DNA of 64,000 nucleotides from Osmia lignaria lignaria (GCF_051020975.1 NC_135039.1:10824692-10888691), one strand, 5' to 3'; shown: positions 36,165 to 48,884, counted from the stretch's first letter. Notes: generated by a model from the sequence alone, not told the origin. Made by a program: numbers and translations.

Positions 36165-39100
36165 TTATTTGCTTCTATGTAAATCCTTTTGCCTTTTTTG
36201 GTTGTCGTTCAGAACTTTGTTTTTAAGATGTTCTTTGTAATCTAAAATATTTCCGCTCCATTTTGTGACGGCACCGTTTTCACATACCCAAATTTCCTCT
36301 GCAACCTATGCAGAAAGAAAGAATTAACACGCATGAACAGAATTTTTTCATTTTTTTTTTTTTTATCACTGCATACCTGATTAATTAATCTGAAATCGTG
36401 AGATACGAGTACCATTCCACCATCGAAATCATTAATTGCGTCAGCTAAAGCATCGATTGTTTCCATGTCTAAATGATTCGTAGGTTCGTCGAGAAGGAGC
36501 AAATGTGGTACTTGCCAGGCAAGCCATGCAAATACTACTCTGCAACGTTGACCATCAGACAACTGGCGTATTGGACATACCTGATATTAAAGAAACAACA
36601 ATTAGCGTATTAGAAATCTCTGAAACTAGATTAACCCTTTCGCTGCCACGGTGGTCTCGTGGGACACCGGTGACCACCACTAAGAAAAATGTGCTATTGG
36701 CAAGATTGTACTGTTATTTTAATACATTTCGCAGTTCTTTGCCATTACAAAATTTTTAATATGAAATTTCTGGCCCACTGGTGCAAGTTCGAAAATTCGC
36801 CTGGCAGCAAAACTGGTCCCATGGGATTCCATAGCACCGTTGATCACCACTAAGAAAAATGTGCCATTGGCAAGATTGTACTGTTATTTTAATACATTTC
36901 GCAGTTCTTTGCCATGACAAAATTTTTAATATGTAATTTCTGGGCCACTGGTGCAGGTTCAAAAATTCGCCTGGCAGCAAAAGTGTGGTCCCATGGGATT
37001 CCATAGCACCGTTGACCACCACTAAGAAAAATGTGCCTTTGGCAAGATTGTACTGTTATTTTAATACATTTCGCAGTTCTTTGCCATTACAAAATTTTTA
37101 ATATGAAATTTCTGGCCCACTGGTGCAAGTTCGAAAATTCGCCTGGCAGCAAAACTGGTCCCATGGGATTCCATAGCACCGTTGATCACCACTAAGAAAA
37201 ATGTGCCATTGGCAAGATTGTACTGTTATTTTAATACATTTCGCAGTTCTTTGCCATGACAAAATTTTTAATATGCAATTTCTGGGCCACTGGTGCAGGT
37301 TCAAAAATTCGCCTGGCAGCAAAAGTGTGGTCCCATGGGATTCCATAGCACCGTTGACCACCACTAAGAAAAATGTGCCTTTGGCAAGATTGTACTGTTA
37401 TTTTAATACATTTCGCAGTTCTTTGCCATGACAAAATTTTTAATATGCAATTTCTGGGCCACTGGTGCAAGTTCAAAAATTCGCCTGGCAGCGAAAGGGT
37501 TAACAATCCTTATTTAAGCGACCATACTTGTTGACGACCGGTTAACCCATAACGACCAATGATCTTTCTCATCTCTTCGCGTTCTTTAACATCTGGAAAA
37601 GCCTTCATCATGTAATCCAAAGGCGACATATCTAAATCTAATAGTTCATGTAAATGCTGATGGTATCTCCCAATTCGTAAATGGCTGTTCTTACGTATCA
37701 TGCCGCTCGTTGGAACCAACTGTAATCATGTATTTAAATGTAATTTAACATATTTTTATTATTTGCATTAATTGAAAGACTATGTTAAACTTACATCTCC
37801 ATATAGCAGTTTCAAAAGAGTACTCTTCCCTGCACCATTAGGACCAACCAATGCAATTCTGGTGTCTAAATCTATACCGAATTCTAAGTTTTTATAAATC
37901 CAAGGCGAATCTTCGTTGTAACGAAAACTAACGTTTTGAACCATTATAACAGGAGGTGGAATAGTTCCACAAGAAGGAAAGTAGAAGTTCAGTACTTTGT
38001 CGTTGACAACCTTTTCTGTAAGCCCTTGCGCTACCATTTTTGCCAAAGTCTTTTCCTTAGATTGTGCTTGCCTGGCTAATTTCGCCGAACCGTGACCGAA
38101 CCGTGCAATGTAAGTTTTCATGTGAGCGATTTGATCCTGTTCCCAATTATATTGTTTCGCTTGATTTTCCAGTAATTCCATCCTAGCATATAAACGTTCA
38201 TGTTAATTCTGTTAATTCTGCAATTTAATTTGATCATTTTTAACTCACCTTGTCTTGACAAAAGCTTCATAATTACCGCTATAATATTTTAATTGTTTCT
38301 TATTCACATGAATGATATTTGTACAAATGCCATTAAGAAAATCCTGTGAATGAGAAATGATAACCAAAATTCTTTTGTATGTTTTCAACTCTTCCTCCAA
38401 CCATACGCAAGCATCAAGGTCCAAATGATTGGTAGGCTCGTCAAGTAACAATAGGTGAGGTTTTACATACAAAGCCCTGTAAAGAAGCACCATCGTTACT
38501 CCAAAATTGTTATAATATTTTATTGATGATTCCTGGTCTTACGTACCTAGCAAGAGCGATCCTCATTCGCCAGCCTCCAGAAAAGTCTTTAGTAGGAGTT
38601 CTTTGCATTTTTGCAGTGAAGCCCAGACCGTGTAAAATATGAGCAGCACGAGCTTCAGCAGTGTCAGCAGTCATATCTTCTAACCTTTCGTAAACATCCA
38701 TAAGTTGTTCCTGTTTGAACAAACATTTTTATGTAAATCAATTACTGCGGTAGAATATACAAAACTGTATAAACAAAAACACACTTGAGCATCCTCCTCT
38801 TCGCACTCCACCAGTTCCTCAGCAAGTTTCTCTAACCGAATACGTTCCTCGTCGACCTCCATCACGCACTCTAAAGCTGTTTTATTGCTAGCAGGCATTT
38901 CCCTGGTCAAATGAAATATGTCAATTTGATCAGGGATAGGAACTTCTCGATTTCCAAGTACGGACAACAAAGTAGACTTTCCAGAACCATTGAGCCCGAG
39001 TAAACCATAACGTCTACCACAATTTAATTCTAACATAGTGTCCTGCAGCAATTCACAGCCGTGGAAAGTGATAGAAAAATTAGATATCTTTATGTCCCTA

Positions 39101-39451
39101 CTACGCGGATGGGAAGCCAATGATCCAGTACACGAACGTGCTTCTGCGTTGAGTCTGGCGTCTGCTTCCAGTTTTAAACATAAAGCCTCTGCAACGAAGA
39201 AAGACCATCGTGTCAGATTAATTTTTCAATATTGTATTTCTACAACTTTGAAAGCGATATGTAGTTTCACCTTCTGCACTGATCGGTGTTCCATTGGTTC
39301 CATTTTGAATGACTCCGACACCAGGACTGCCCTCTTTACCATTTTCTGCGCCTTTTGTCTGAGGTGTTTGAGCCGGTTTCTTTCCAGACTGTCTGGCCTT
39401 CGCCGCCTCCTTTTTCTTTTGCTGTTGTTTCTTTTTCGCGTCGGACGGCAT
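36165..39451 (-). CDS. ABCF2: ABCF2, soluble twin-cassette ABC ATPase, eight exons
   Basis: Exons on the minus strand are 39451-39271, 39188-38785, 38710-38547, 38476-38249, 38182-37795, 37719-37528, 36580-36377 and 36305-36165, giving 633 residues (human about 623). The N-terminus is lysine- and glutamine-rich (MPSDAKKKQQQKKKEAAKAR). Cassette 1 has Walker A GLNGSGKST at about 125-133, signature FSGGW at about 238-242 and Walker B LLLLDEPTNHLD near 258-269. The linker follows (WEQDQIAHMKTYIARFGHG). Cassette 2 has Walker A GPNGAGKST at about 439-447, signature LSDGQ at 526-530, Walker B LLLLDEPTNHLD near 546-557 and the switch VSHDF. There are no membrane segments, as expected for the ABCF class. 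Known role: cytosolic, linked to ribosome and translation functions. Introns 1-5 and 7 are 66-82 nt. Intron 6 is 947 nt because it holds a piggyBac-like element. All junctions read in frame. Confidence 0.97.
36635..37499. mobile_element. piggyBac-like element with internal tandem repeat, in ABCF2 intron 6
   Basis: TTAA at 36631-36634 and 37500-37503 flank an 865-bp element whose ends are CCCTTTCGCTGCCA and its exact reverse complement. The interior is about five units of 170-172 bp (landmark TTTCTGGSCCACTGGTGC at 36767, 36937, 37109, 37279 and 37451). Two types alternate, so the true repeat period is 342 bp. Removing the element and one TTAA leaves a 78-nt intron, like the other introns of this gene. 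No transposase is present. Confidence 0.85.
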
Positions 39452-40240
39452 TATTTGTCTGAAATTTCATTGCACACGTATAGCGTCGTTTTCCTTCACC
39501 TTCAAATATAGCAGCCGGGAATCAGCGGTTACGTAAGCTGTAGGTTAGGCGTTCGATGGCACGTGTGTTCTAAAGGAAATCTAAATCCAACGGAACGTCA
39601 AATTCGAAAATTCAATAAATCTCTGTCGCCGTAAATGGCTTTTTACACGAGCCAACCACCAGGTTGAGATAGATGGACAGAAAGAGGGAGACAAAGTAGG
39701 GCGACGGAAAAAGAAAGACGAAGACAGAGAGAGAAAGAGCAAGGTAGACAGATTTTCGTTACGGTTATTAAAAATTTTCCATTGATAAGCAATAGTGTGA
39801 TAATGACAGGAATACGAGCGGTGCTCGCAAAATAAAAATAAAAAACTGAAAGATAGAGGAGAAAGGTAGATAATCGAAATAATGAAAACGGAACACCTCC
39901 AGCTGAGACAAAAGAAATTGCGATCACTTTTCAACTACTGACTCACGTTAAAATTAAGCGATATTGTATGTCATTCAATCCTTCGTTTTCTCTGTACTTT
40001 CTTCGAGGATCGATCTTAAAATAACTTCCAGAAATTACCTAATTGTGCGCCAAAAATCGAACGATCCGTGCAACACGCAGACACACGTGCATGGATAAAG
40101 GTGAAGCCGTCAAATCATTATTCACGGGATCGTTCGAAAGATGGCGCCACCTGAAGGATCAGAAGTTTGCAAGGAATCATGGCGCGGTTTTTGAAACCGT
40201 TTGAAACCGTTTAAAACCGTCGCGGTCACGTGTGAAAGCT
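39452..40240 (-). promoter_or_regulatory. ABCF2 upstream region
   Basis: Sequence upstream of the ABCF2 ATG, moderately GC-rich near 39470-39570. The opposite-strand frame of 157 codons overlapping exons 1-2 is a shadow. A short run of TTTGAAACCG repeats lies at 40185-40220. The transcription start cannot be placed. Confidence 0.35.
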
Positions 40241-42600
40241 TAGAGACGAAGCTGAAGAAAAGGAATCTTCAGGAATCTTCGAAATTATGGCAGAACGGTA
40301 AAATTTTGTTGAAAGATCGTGTGAAATGTAGACATCAAAATTTAAATTGTTATAAAGAATAAAGAACTGTGCCTCGACATTGGCTTCTTCAAAGGTGAAG
40401 TACTTCATAACATAAATCACAATTACTTGTAGTTTAACATTCATATTATTTATTACTGTTATCTAATGGATTGATAGATTTCAAAGGAATATTTAACATG
40501 CGTTGTTAGAAATTGATAGGTACTTTAAGGCTTTATTAGGTTAGGAATGTTCGATGGTGTTCTCCCCCCATATTGCGTCATATTTTGTGAAACGGCTAAT
40601 TTCGTCTCTATAAAACCATTATCATAATTGAAGTGTGGAAACATCTAAAATCATTCATTTATGTAAGTAATTAAATTATTTATTAATGCATTTGTAAGCT
40701 ATACATATATATATATTCATTGTTAACGGTCACTATCGAATGCAATCGAAGATCTTCGATAATCGAAGATTCAAATTTTAACTATCGAAGATTTTGGGCA
40801 GTCGGAAACTTTTCGGTTAATGATAATTCGTTTTTGATAATGAAAAAATGGTAAATTGCAATTTTATTCAGTAAAAAAAAAATCAGATCTAGTTACTTTA
40901 TATTTTTTGCAGGTATTCATCTCTAATCCACGTGATAACCTTAACTGACAATAAGAAGAACATGGAGTACCTGTACCAGTAATTAATATTTATTTTAATA
41001 AAGCAATCGTATTGACCAATAGGTAACCATCCATTGAATCTGATCAATCTACTTATATACACAAATTTAATTTAAGGCAATTATTCAAACCAGCCTCTGT
41101 TTCACTTAACTTCCAGTCCATTCGAAGAAAAATTATGGAGTCAAGACTGTGCAAGAAGTTTCATACAAAGCAACTGCATTCCTCTCTCAACGGTTATACG
41201 TTGTTCAAGCGACGAGAGCCGGTTAAAGAAGTGTGTTCTGATGAATGAACGAATGGATAAACGGCAGTAGCGGGTAGGGGCTGTAAAAGAAGAGACGGAC
41301 TTGCGCCCCTGCTGGTCCGAAGTCTACTGGAGGGGGGCGAGGACGACCTAGGACGTGGAGGGTGAGGGGTTGCCGGCTTAATTGCACCGCATCACAGAAC
41401 GTAGTATTTCGTAGTACGTGATGGTGGGGGTGTAATGCGTCCTCGGTCGTCCTCGTCCTCGTCGACGGCGTCGTCGTCGTCGACGACGCCGTCGTTATTC
41501 GTATGTAAGCTGCACGCTCGCCTGGATCGACGTATGCGTACCAGTGATGTATCAACTTAGGCCCCCTTTACGAAGGGGTTACCAACGATCATTCAACTCT
41601 TAATCCCACGACCTTCCCAGCGATCTGAACGTTTTCACTTGCATTGTAAATTGTTGCAAAGTTACCGGCGAACGTTCTGTCCTTAATGCCGCGAATTTCC
41701 CAACAATTTAATTGTGTACAAAGTTGAAAGTTACGTAAAAAGTTGCACAGACTCGATGAATTTTAGAGACTTTAAACTTTCCACGAGCTTTGTACGCGCA
41801 ATTTGAAATTTCATAAGCCTTAGAGTGCAGTCACAGCTATGATTTTTATAAATTTTTTAATAATTCAAAAGTTTAAGGCTTGTAAAGATAGAGGCTTTCG
41901 ACACGTTTTAATAACTTCCAATTTTGAACGTTGTAACGTTGTCTCCTGATTGTCACTGGTAGGGGTTCGAATCGCCAGAGCGACGATAATACGAACCAAT
42001 CGGCAGGACGTACGACACGAGCGTAATAATCGATCGGTTCAGACGTTTGACACACTTTTCCAGGCCAACAACGATTAATTTTCGACGATGCAAATCTGTC
42101 CCGGGTAAAGAGAGAGTGAGCGAGCGCGACGTAAGGAGGGGGGGGGGGGTAGGCTTTCGTGGAAATACCTTTGGAGGGTGAAACCTCTGTATCGTAATAA
42201 ATAATCGATATTATTCTTGGACTATCGAGGAATAGCCGGGATTAAAGAGGAACCTTTGAATCCGTTGAAATTTATCCGATAAAACCTCTCTCTGTTGAGA
42301 TCTGCGTATCTTCAAGCAAAGGATTCCCTTCCTTCAAGTAACTCTTTTCCATTTACATTAAAAGTTAATCCTAGAAACGGTTGATCTAAGAATACTGTAT
42401 TCAAAGTACAGAGGATTATCTGTTAAAATGATTAAATCGGTATTATGTTAGATAAATAATAATAATAGTAATAATAGTTGAAAGTTATAGAGAGGTAATC
42501 ATTAAGAAATAATTATCTATATGAAATAATAATTATTTATATGAATCAGTAAACAGATTTTGTATTGTTAATGCGTTTAAAGCGAAGGCGCTGAAAGGTG
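40241..42600. other. no supported gene; palindrome and CGT-rich tract
   Basis: A perfect 16-bp palindrome, ATCGAAGATCTTCGAT, lies at 40745-40760, with further ATCGAAGAT copies beside it. A GC-rich stretch at about 41225-41560 contains a CGT/GAC microsatellite that is nearly self-complementary (41463-41494). A 12-G run lies at 42138-42149. No recognised coding region. Confidence 0.4.
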
Positions 42601-42860
42601 TTGATACGGCCCTGCCCGCTCGTGTGCGTGACGTTGAGGCGTACACGCGAGCACACGCTCACGCTGCTCGCGTGTCAACTACCGTAACCGTCGAGTACAT
42701 CGGGGATTTCACAGTGGACGGGGTCGGGGCTGAAAGGAAGGGGCTGGAAAAAAGGTGTGAATGCCGGATGGCATTCATTCAAATGCCGTCCAATCACAGC
42801 ATCGTACTCCAGGTCGAGTGGCAGGGCCGGCGTACCATCGGGAATTATTAAGTCCTTGCG
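42601..42860. other. GC-rich patch with two hairpins
   Basis: ACACGCGAGCA (42643-42653) pairs with TGCTCGCGTGT (42665-42675) across an 11-nt loop. TGAATGCC (42758-42765) pairs with GGCATTCA (42770-42777) across GGAT. Open on both strands but not recognised as coding. Confidence 0.5.
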
Positions 42861-43352
42861 ATTCTCTGTTGCGTTAACCATACAGATTAACCCAAATCCG
42901 AGCATTAACCGAGTTCACTCTCCCTGTTAATCATTAATCATTGAAATATTGAAATTGTAAAGCTTAATAGCTAGATTGCCGGACTCGCATCCGTCAAAAT
43001 AGGTATAGCATATATGAATTTTTGGAACTAAGGAATGGGGGGGAAGGAATTAGTATTTATATACATTTCATAATTCTATTGAAAATCAACATATGTTTAA
43101 AAAAAAAATTATTTAAGTTTTTCTATATATGTAGCAATTATAAAATTCCAATTCATGTATGCTTATGAGATTTTTTTTTAAATTTCATGGGTCATTATAA
43201 ACTTAAATAATTTCATTCTGGCTCTTGATTTGAGGTTGTATTCACAGTCTAATTTAGCATGATCATGCAAAAGTCAGAAGTACTGTTAATGAGTGATCTG
43301 TTCCCCTAGGTCGCGGTATTTACAGGTTGTACTACTTAAAGCACTCACTGCA
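42861..43352. other. no gene seen
   Basis: AT-rich intergenic sequence. Confidence 0.4.
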
Positions 43353-43640
43353 TCCTTAAATCAGTATCCAGTCATCATGAAAAAATGATTAAATTATTTC
43401 ATGTAAGTTCATAAAGTTAAATAGATAACAGAAGGTATGATATATTAAATTTAAATATATCAGAATCCCTAAATCAGTATCCAGTCATTATGAAAAAATG
43501 ATTAAATTATTTCATGTAAATTTATAAAGTTAAAAATATCATATTAATATATCATAGAAGGTATGATATAGTAAATTTAAATAAATTTAGGGATCTCCTT
43601 GAAAACCATATATTAAATTTAAATATATCATACATGGTAT
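43353..43640 (+). repeat. AT-rich duplicated segment
   Basis: TAAATCAGTATCCAGTCATC through AAAAAATGATTAAATTATTT occurs at about 43357 and about 43467. Each copy ends near an AT-rich dyad (GATATATTAAATTTAAATAT). The motif TTTAGGGATCTCCTTGAAAA at about 43586 also occurs at about 45146. Confidence 0.75.
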
Positions 43641-44224
43641 AATGAAACACAAGACTGATTTAGTTTTATATTTTTAGGTGCTGGTTCTCAGTGATTCATG
43701 CTTGACGAATCGGTTCACTTTCACTGTTGGATAATGAAGAAATCTATTTGGAGGTAACCGAACTTGTTTACAAGCAAAGGAACAGTTTGATGCGAGAGAA
43801 TCGTCGAAGTTCGAATGCCAGCTAGAGACCATCCTAAAATTTATGAGCAAATCTGCCCGCTAGTCGTCGGAATCGACGAGCGACGTCTTTCTGCCGAGTG
43901 TTTTTGACACGAGGCGGTCTCTCCAATCGATCCAGGCCAGAATAGCCGAACCGGAAGTAGGACGTTTAGGCTCGATGGGAATGACAACGGGGAGAGTGAC
44001 TTAACTTTTGGATTTCCTCGGGTTCCTCCCGCAATCACTCGGATGAATTTACTTGATAAGATGCCAACCGTTACGAGAATTACTCTCTTCTGGCGTGCTT
44101 AAGAATTAATTGAAAAAAAGAAACGAATCGTCGACGTTGATCGAACGAGAACTCGCGAGAAATTGGATTCTTCCCTGAATCTTTATTTTGATCAGACTTC
44201 TATACATTTCTGCAAAGGATCATT
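43641..44224. other. no gene seen
   Basis: Intergenic sequence with no recognised feature. Confidence 0.4.
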
Positions 44225-44228
44225 TTAA

Positions 44229-44587
44229 CCCTTTAACTGTGGATACTTTTAGCACAGCCGATTACATTCTAATTATAAATTATATTACTGAAGTGATATT
44301 CTATTTTCAAAGATTTTTTTTATTGTATATATTCTATTTTTATTTTAGTGCTATAGAAGCCACAGCCCCTATTTGATATTCTATTTTATAAGACATTTTG
44401 TATTGTATTTATTTTATTTTTATTTTAGTGCTATAGAAGTCACAGCCCCTATTTGATATTCTATTTTAAAAGATTTTTTTTATTGTATATATTCTATTTT
44501 TATTTTAGTGCTATAGAATCCACAGGCCCTATTTGATATCAGCAAAAATTAACATGTGATTTACAAACCACACCTCCAGTTAAAGGG
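44229..44587. mobile_element. second piggyBac-like element with internal tandem repeat, 359 bp
   Basis: TTAA at 44225-44228 and 44588-44591 flank ends CCCTTTAACTG and CAGTTAAAGGG (11-bp inverted repeat). The interior holds three units of 80 bp (GATATTCTATTTT at 44295, 44375 and 44455, with the next boundary at 44535). There is no reading frame for a transposase. Confidence 0.78.
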
Positions 44588-44591
44588 TTAA

Positions 44592-46860
44592 GTTCATAAA
44601 AATTACATATTATAATCTCTGCAAGTTAGCCAATAGTTTCATATTTTCTGTTTCAGAAAGTTTTGAGGGAAAATGCGTGGCAGGGCAGGCTCTACTCGTG
44701 GCAGACGGTACTTCCCTGGAGTTCCTCTTTAACATACAATCCAGGGTGCAATGCAGTCTCCGGTGCAACGGTTGTACGACAATTGCCAGCTGATTGCGAT
44801 CTTTCACCCGGGGGAGAGAGAGAGAGAAAAAAAAATTAGCGACGCAGCCCGCAATCAGCGTGTCTCAGAAGCGGCCGTCGCGGCCAGGTCTGCTGTATCG
44901 ACCTAATACTCGGTGCTTCAACGGCACCTCGTAAAATACGGTGATTACTGCACGTGCTTTCGGGGAGAAAACCATAATAGCCGACCCTGACCGTTGAGAA
45001 ATTGTCCCAACGGAACGAACCAGTCAGGAAGAATCCTCCTACACAATTTATCGATGCAGTAATTCCGTCTCAAACGCTGCTACTGATTGAATCTTGAAAA
45101 CTCGAGGAAATTGGATAACGATACTTGGACAGGAATAACTTTGCATTTAGGGATCTCCTTGAAAATTTTTCAACAGAAGGAAATATTATTACAATGATTG
45201 AATTAATTGTATGTAAAATATTACAATATTTTCTAATTGAAAATGTCGTTAATTACAATTTTCTTTTTCCAGACGTTCGATAAAATTTCCCATGAAAAGC
45301 TTCGAAATTTATTCGGGCTCGAGCCTCGTGACGAGCAATTAAACGCAAAAACGAGAGAGGATTCCCTGCAGTCGAGGGGGAGGGGGGGATGATGGGATCG
45401 CCGAACAAGATCGATGAAAGTTACTTGTCTTTCAGCTAGAGTGTATCAGTTTCAACGCTGGAAAATCTGTACGCGAAACAGGATCCACCGGCTCGAACCT
45501 GGGTCACTGGAATTCGAACTCCAACAATCCCGAACATGTAAATTGCCGTACGAGGGAGGTACTTTAAACGAAGGGAAACATTTTTGTTTCTTTGGAACAA
45601 AAGTACCTAGCCAATATTCTTTCTATTTCAAAAGTGGTATATTAAAATAGCTGATTTCTTTCAGGTGGAAGATTTGAAAATTGAAATTTTGAAGAAATTT
45701 TACTGGTCCCTGGTGTCTTCTGGAATGCAAGGAGAAAGGATTTAAAAAAAATGGAAGCCCCATGTTCGATAAGCATTGTTTCCTACGGAAGGCTATTTAC
45801 CGTCAGGCAAGAAATTTAATACAACTCGTTGGAGCTGTTGAAACCGAGGTAGCTCGGTGCATACGCTCCTCTGTCACTGTCGTCGACGCGACGAGGAGAG
45901 GTAAGCGGAGGAGAAAAATTTCGACGTCTGCGTGCGAGGGTTCGACAGCCTGAGAACGAGCAGAAGGAGCCAGGACTCGTCGCACACTGGCACAGAATCA
46001 ATTTTCCATGGCGAATCTATATTTTAGTTTTCACCAAGAGTTACCGGCACCTTTTTTCTTCCACGGAAAGAAACTATGCGGAGGTGTATATTTTTTCGGG
46101 CAACGGAGTCTCATGGCGAATAAATGATTTTGCAGTTTATATTCACAGTTGGTGATCAAATTATTAATTAAATCAAATGGAGTCCGATTTAATTCAATTA
46201 ATATTATTAGAGCCACTCGCATAAATTTCAAGATTTTACATAAAAATGATTAAACAAAGTTTTTGTTATTTTTTTTATGATGCTTCTAAAGTTATGATAC
46301 ACAGTTGAAAAAAGTGAAAGTTGCCTGGAAATTCTCCTGAAAATTAGTAGAAACATTAATTATTTAGAAGATAGAAGAATCAAAATGAATTACTTAAAAG
46401 GCAGTAATTATAACAAATTATTAAATTCTTCAATGTAAAAACCTTAAAATTGTGACTCTAATAATTTAATTAATACTTCTGAAAGATGCAACATGTTCCA
46501 CGCTAAAGAATCTCCTATAAAATATGACAATATTAATTCCAGGAGATGCGATAAAAAATCCATTCATGGATTGAAATAACCTGTTGCATTAATTAAAAAA
46601 GGAGATCCAAAAAAAATATTCAACCAGTTGAAACAGGGTTAGAATCAATAAACTCATTGAGCTTTGAAAGGTAACAATAGCCTATATATAAATCTTCCCC
46701 TGGAAAAGTATCTTCACTTCCAACGAAACCTAATGATCGACAGGTGTGTCAGCAACGGTACCCGGTTCGAAGAAATCATCGAAATCATAGAGACAGGAAA
46801 AGGAAGTGGAAAAATCGACTTTGGTCCGGTAGAAAAATTGATTCAGCGTCGTCTGGAGGA
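44592..46860. other. no supported gene
   Basis: Intergenic sequence, GC-rich in places (44640-45010, 45300-45420). A GA run lies at about 44812-44828. No recognised protein or RNA. Confidence 0.35.
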
Positions 46861-47540
46861 GCCCGTGGGCCGTGGCGAGTACGCGAAAAGAAGAGCCGCG
46901 GGGGCGCGTGTGCGCACTACCCTCTACCAACATGTCCGCCCGGCTGCTCCGGGTAGTCGTGGTTATGCGGCGCGGTGCGTTGCACACCGTGGTCACGCGA
47001 ATGCTCGGTTTCCGTGTTACGTTGTACCTCGGGACGCGTGTCACGTCGTGGCTGGCTCGGTCCAGTCGTTGAGGTATCGTTTACCGTGGCTACCCTATGT
47101 AGCGATACCAGGGCTGCTCTGGTGTCTCGCGTTCGGCCAAGTGCACGAGGCGTCACAGCCTCTGGAGAGACTGGAACTACGACGTATAGGGACGTATAGA
47201 GTGGCCGTGGGAGTGCGGTACCGCGGGAGAGACAGAGACAGGGCGGTGTAGTAGTGAGCGTGAGGGACTGAGAGGGAGAAGCTTGAGGCAGGCGCGCGTA
47301 TTGATTCCCGCGTGGCGTTATACGGTGAGGTGAGAAAGCTGCAACCGGAAGACTCCGTGGCCGCTTCCTTCTTGGCCGCTGAAAAATCCTACGAGACACC
47401 CCCGGCAACCGCGAGGAACGGATTACACCGGGACTACTGGGACGACTCCGTACGTTCGCCGGTGAAAGGTACGTCTAAAGGGGCAGCATACCCTTGGATC
47501 CGTTCGTTCGGCTAAGCATTCACGCGGCGCGTGTAACCGC
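46861..47540 (+). promoter_or_regulatory. GC-rich island, possible promoter and 5' exon
   Basis: Sharply GC- and CpG-rich against AT-rich surroundings. Long frames are open on both strands, as expected from composition alone, and none is recognised. A good donor, GTGAAAG/GTACGT, ends a possible exon at 47468. This could be the 5' exon of a gene reading to the right (see 54688-54931), but no transcript evidence is visible. Confidence 0.3.
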
Positions 47541-48880
47541 CGCGTATTCCTCGTGAGAAGAGAGGAACGAAGGCGGTATGTGGCAGCATGCCGAGGGAGG
47601 GTCGGTTGAAGGCACTCTCGAAAAAGGGTATATCGATCGGCCGGTCCGGGACCATCGGCTCTGGCACGCCACCACGAAATCGTGCCTCGTCTTCTTTTTC
47701 TTTTTTTATTCTACTTTCTCCCTTTTCACCCTGTTCACAATGTTTCTTTCACTCGATTCATATACCCAGTTTCATTATTTTCTTCCCTCTCTGTTATATA
47801 CTTATTCAAATGCATTTAAAACCAGTTCTTTTATTTTCTCCTCTTTCTGCCTTTTGTTTTATTCCATGTTTTAGACCCGTGCACGCTGTGTTCCTGTCAC
47901 GAGTCCACGTCCACTGACAGGTGTCGCCCGGCAAACGTTAGGGAAACGTACTACGGTATCAGGAGAAGAGAGGTTTACGATCGCCGTGTTTAATCCAGAC
48001 GTTCGCCCTTAAACCTATCCCTTATCGATCGAAGCCCGGTTACGCTGTCGTGCAATCCGAAATTGCGCCCTGCTTCTCCTAAGTTTATCGCCACCTTGGA
48101 GACTACTTTTTGATATTTATTTTTTAACTGTCAGGGTTTACTTTTATCCTCCCTGCATGATTTACACGGAACCGTAAAGTTCATTGTCCCGGTTTCTTTT
48201 CAATTTTTCAGTTGTATCTTTCTTCGGATCGATTATTTCTTTCTTTTTCTTCGATAAAATTACTCGTAACTCGCTTTACACGAGAGAAATCCATAATTAG
48301 AATAACGACACCCCTAGGGCGAAAAGCAGAGAGGCGTATAAATAGCTTTACTTTCCACCTTCTGTAACTTTCTTTGAAGATAATGATATCGTTAAAGCAA
48401 CCGGTGTGTCCCCCCCCCCCCCCCCCTCTCCGCTTTATTTCTCTAGAAAAAAAGATAAATAAAGTAGCCGCGTAAGTTCTTGACTTCCTTAGATCAGAAT
48501 CAAGATGTACGTAGATTGTCGTCATTCAGCTTGAAGGCAGTCGTTTCTTTCTGCTTTCCTCTATGAAGGTTGTTTTATATTTCTTCATCGTCTCTCCTTG
48601 TGTCTTCGTGATCGATAGAACGTGAAACGGAAAGCGGAATTGGACAATGATGTTTCAGGAACCAGTTGAATGCCGACGTGGCAAATCTCGTTGATTCTTT
48701 TCACCCTATTGTATCAAGTATCTATGACTCTGGTAAACTGTTTCAAGAAAAGATTCTTATCTCCCTTTCAGATTTCAGCTTCTGTCTGTTGAATTATTTT
48801 TTACTGATTTATGGAAATTTTGAGGATTACATTTTGTAGGAAATTATTGATATTGATTGAGATTCTTCATTGGTAAATTA
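47541..48880. other. no gene seen; 17-C run
   Basis: Pyrimidine-rich sequence at 47690-47880 gives open frames rich in Phe and Ser. A run of 17 C lies at 48410-48426. Nothing recognised as coding. Confidence 0.4.
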
Positions 48881-48884
48881 ATTG

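Noticed and set aside
36756..37506. Three similar 88-91 codon minus-strand frames
   Set aside because: They repeat with the 342-bp tandem unit of the piggyBac-like element and are repeat translations.
39038..39511. 157-codon plus-strand frame over ABCF2 exons 1-2
   Set aside because: Antisense shadow of ABCF2 that crosses the gene's intron. No recognised domain.
41955..41985. GGGGTTCGAATCGCC resembling a tRNA B box
   Set aside because: No matching A box or cloverleaf at the right distance.
46664..47408. Overlapping 195- and 163-codon frames in the GC-rich island
   Set aside because: Both strands are open because GC-rich DNA has few stops. The 195-codon frame opens with TTG at its 5' end and neither resembles a protein family.
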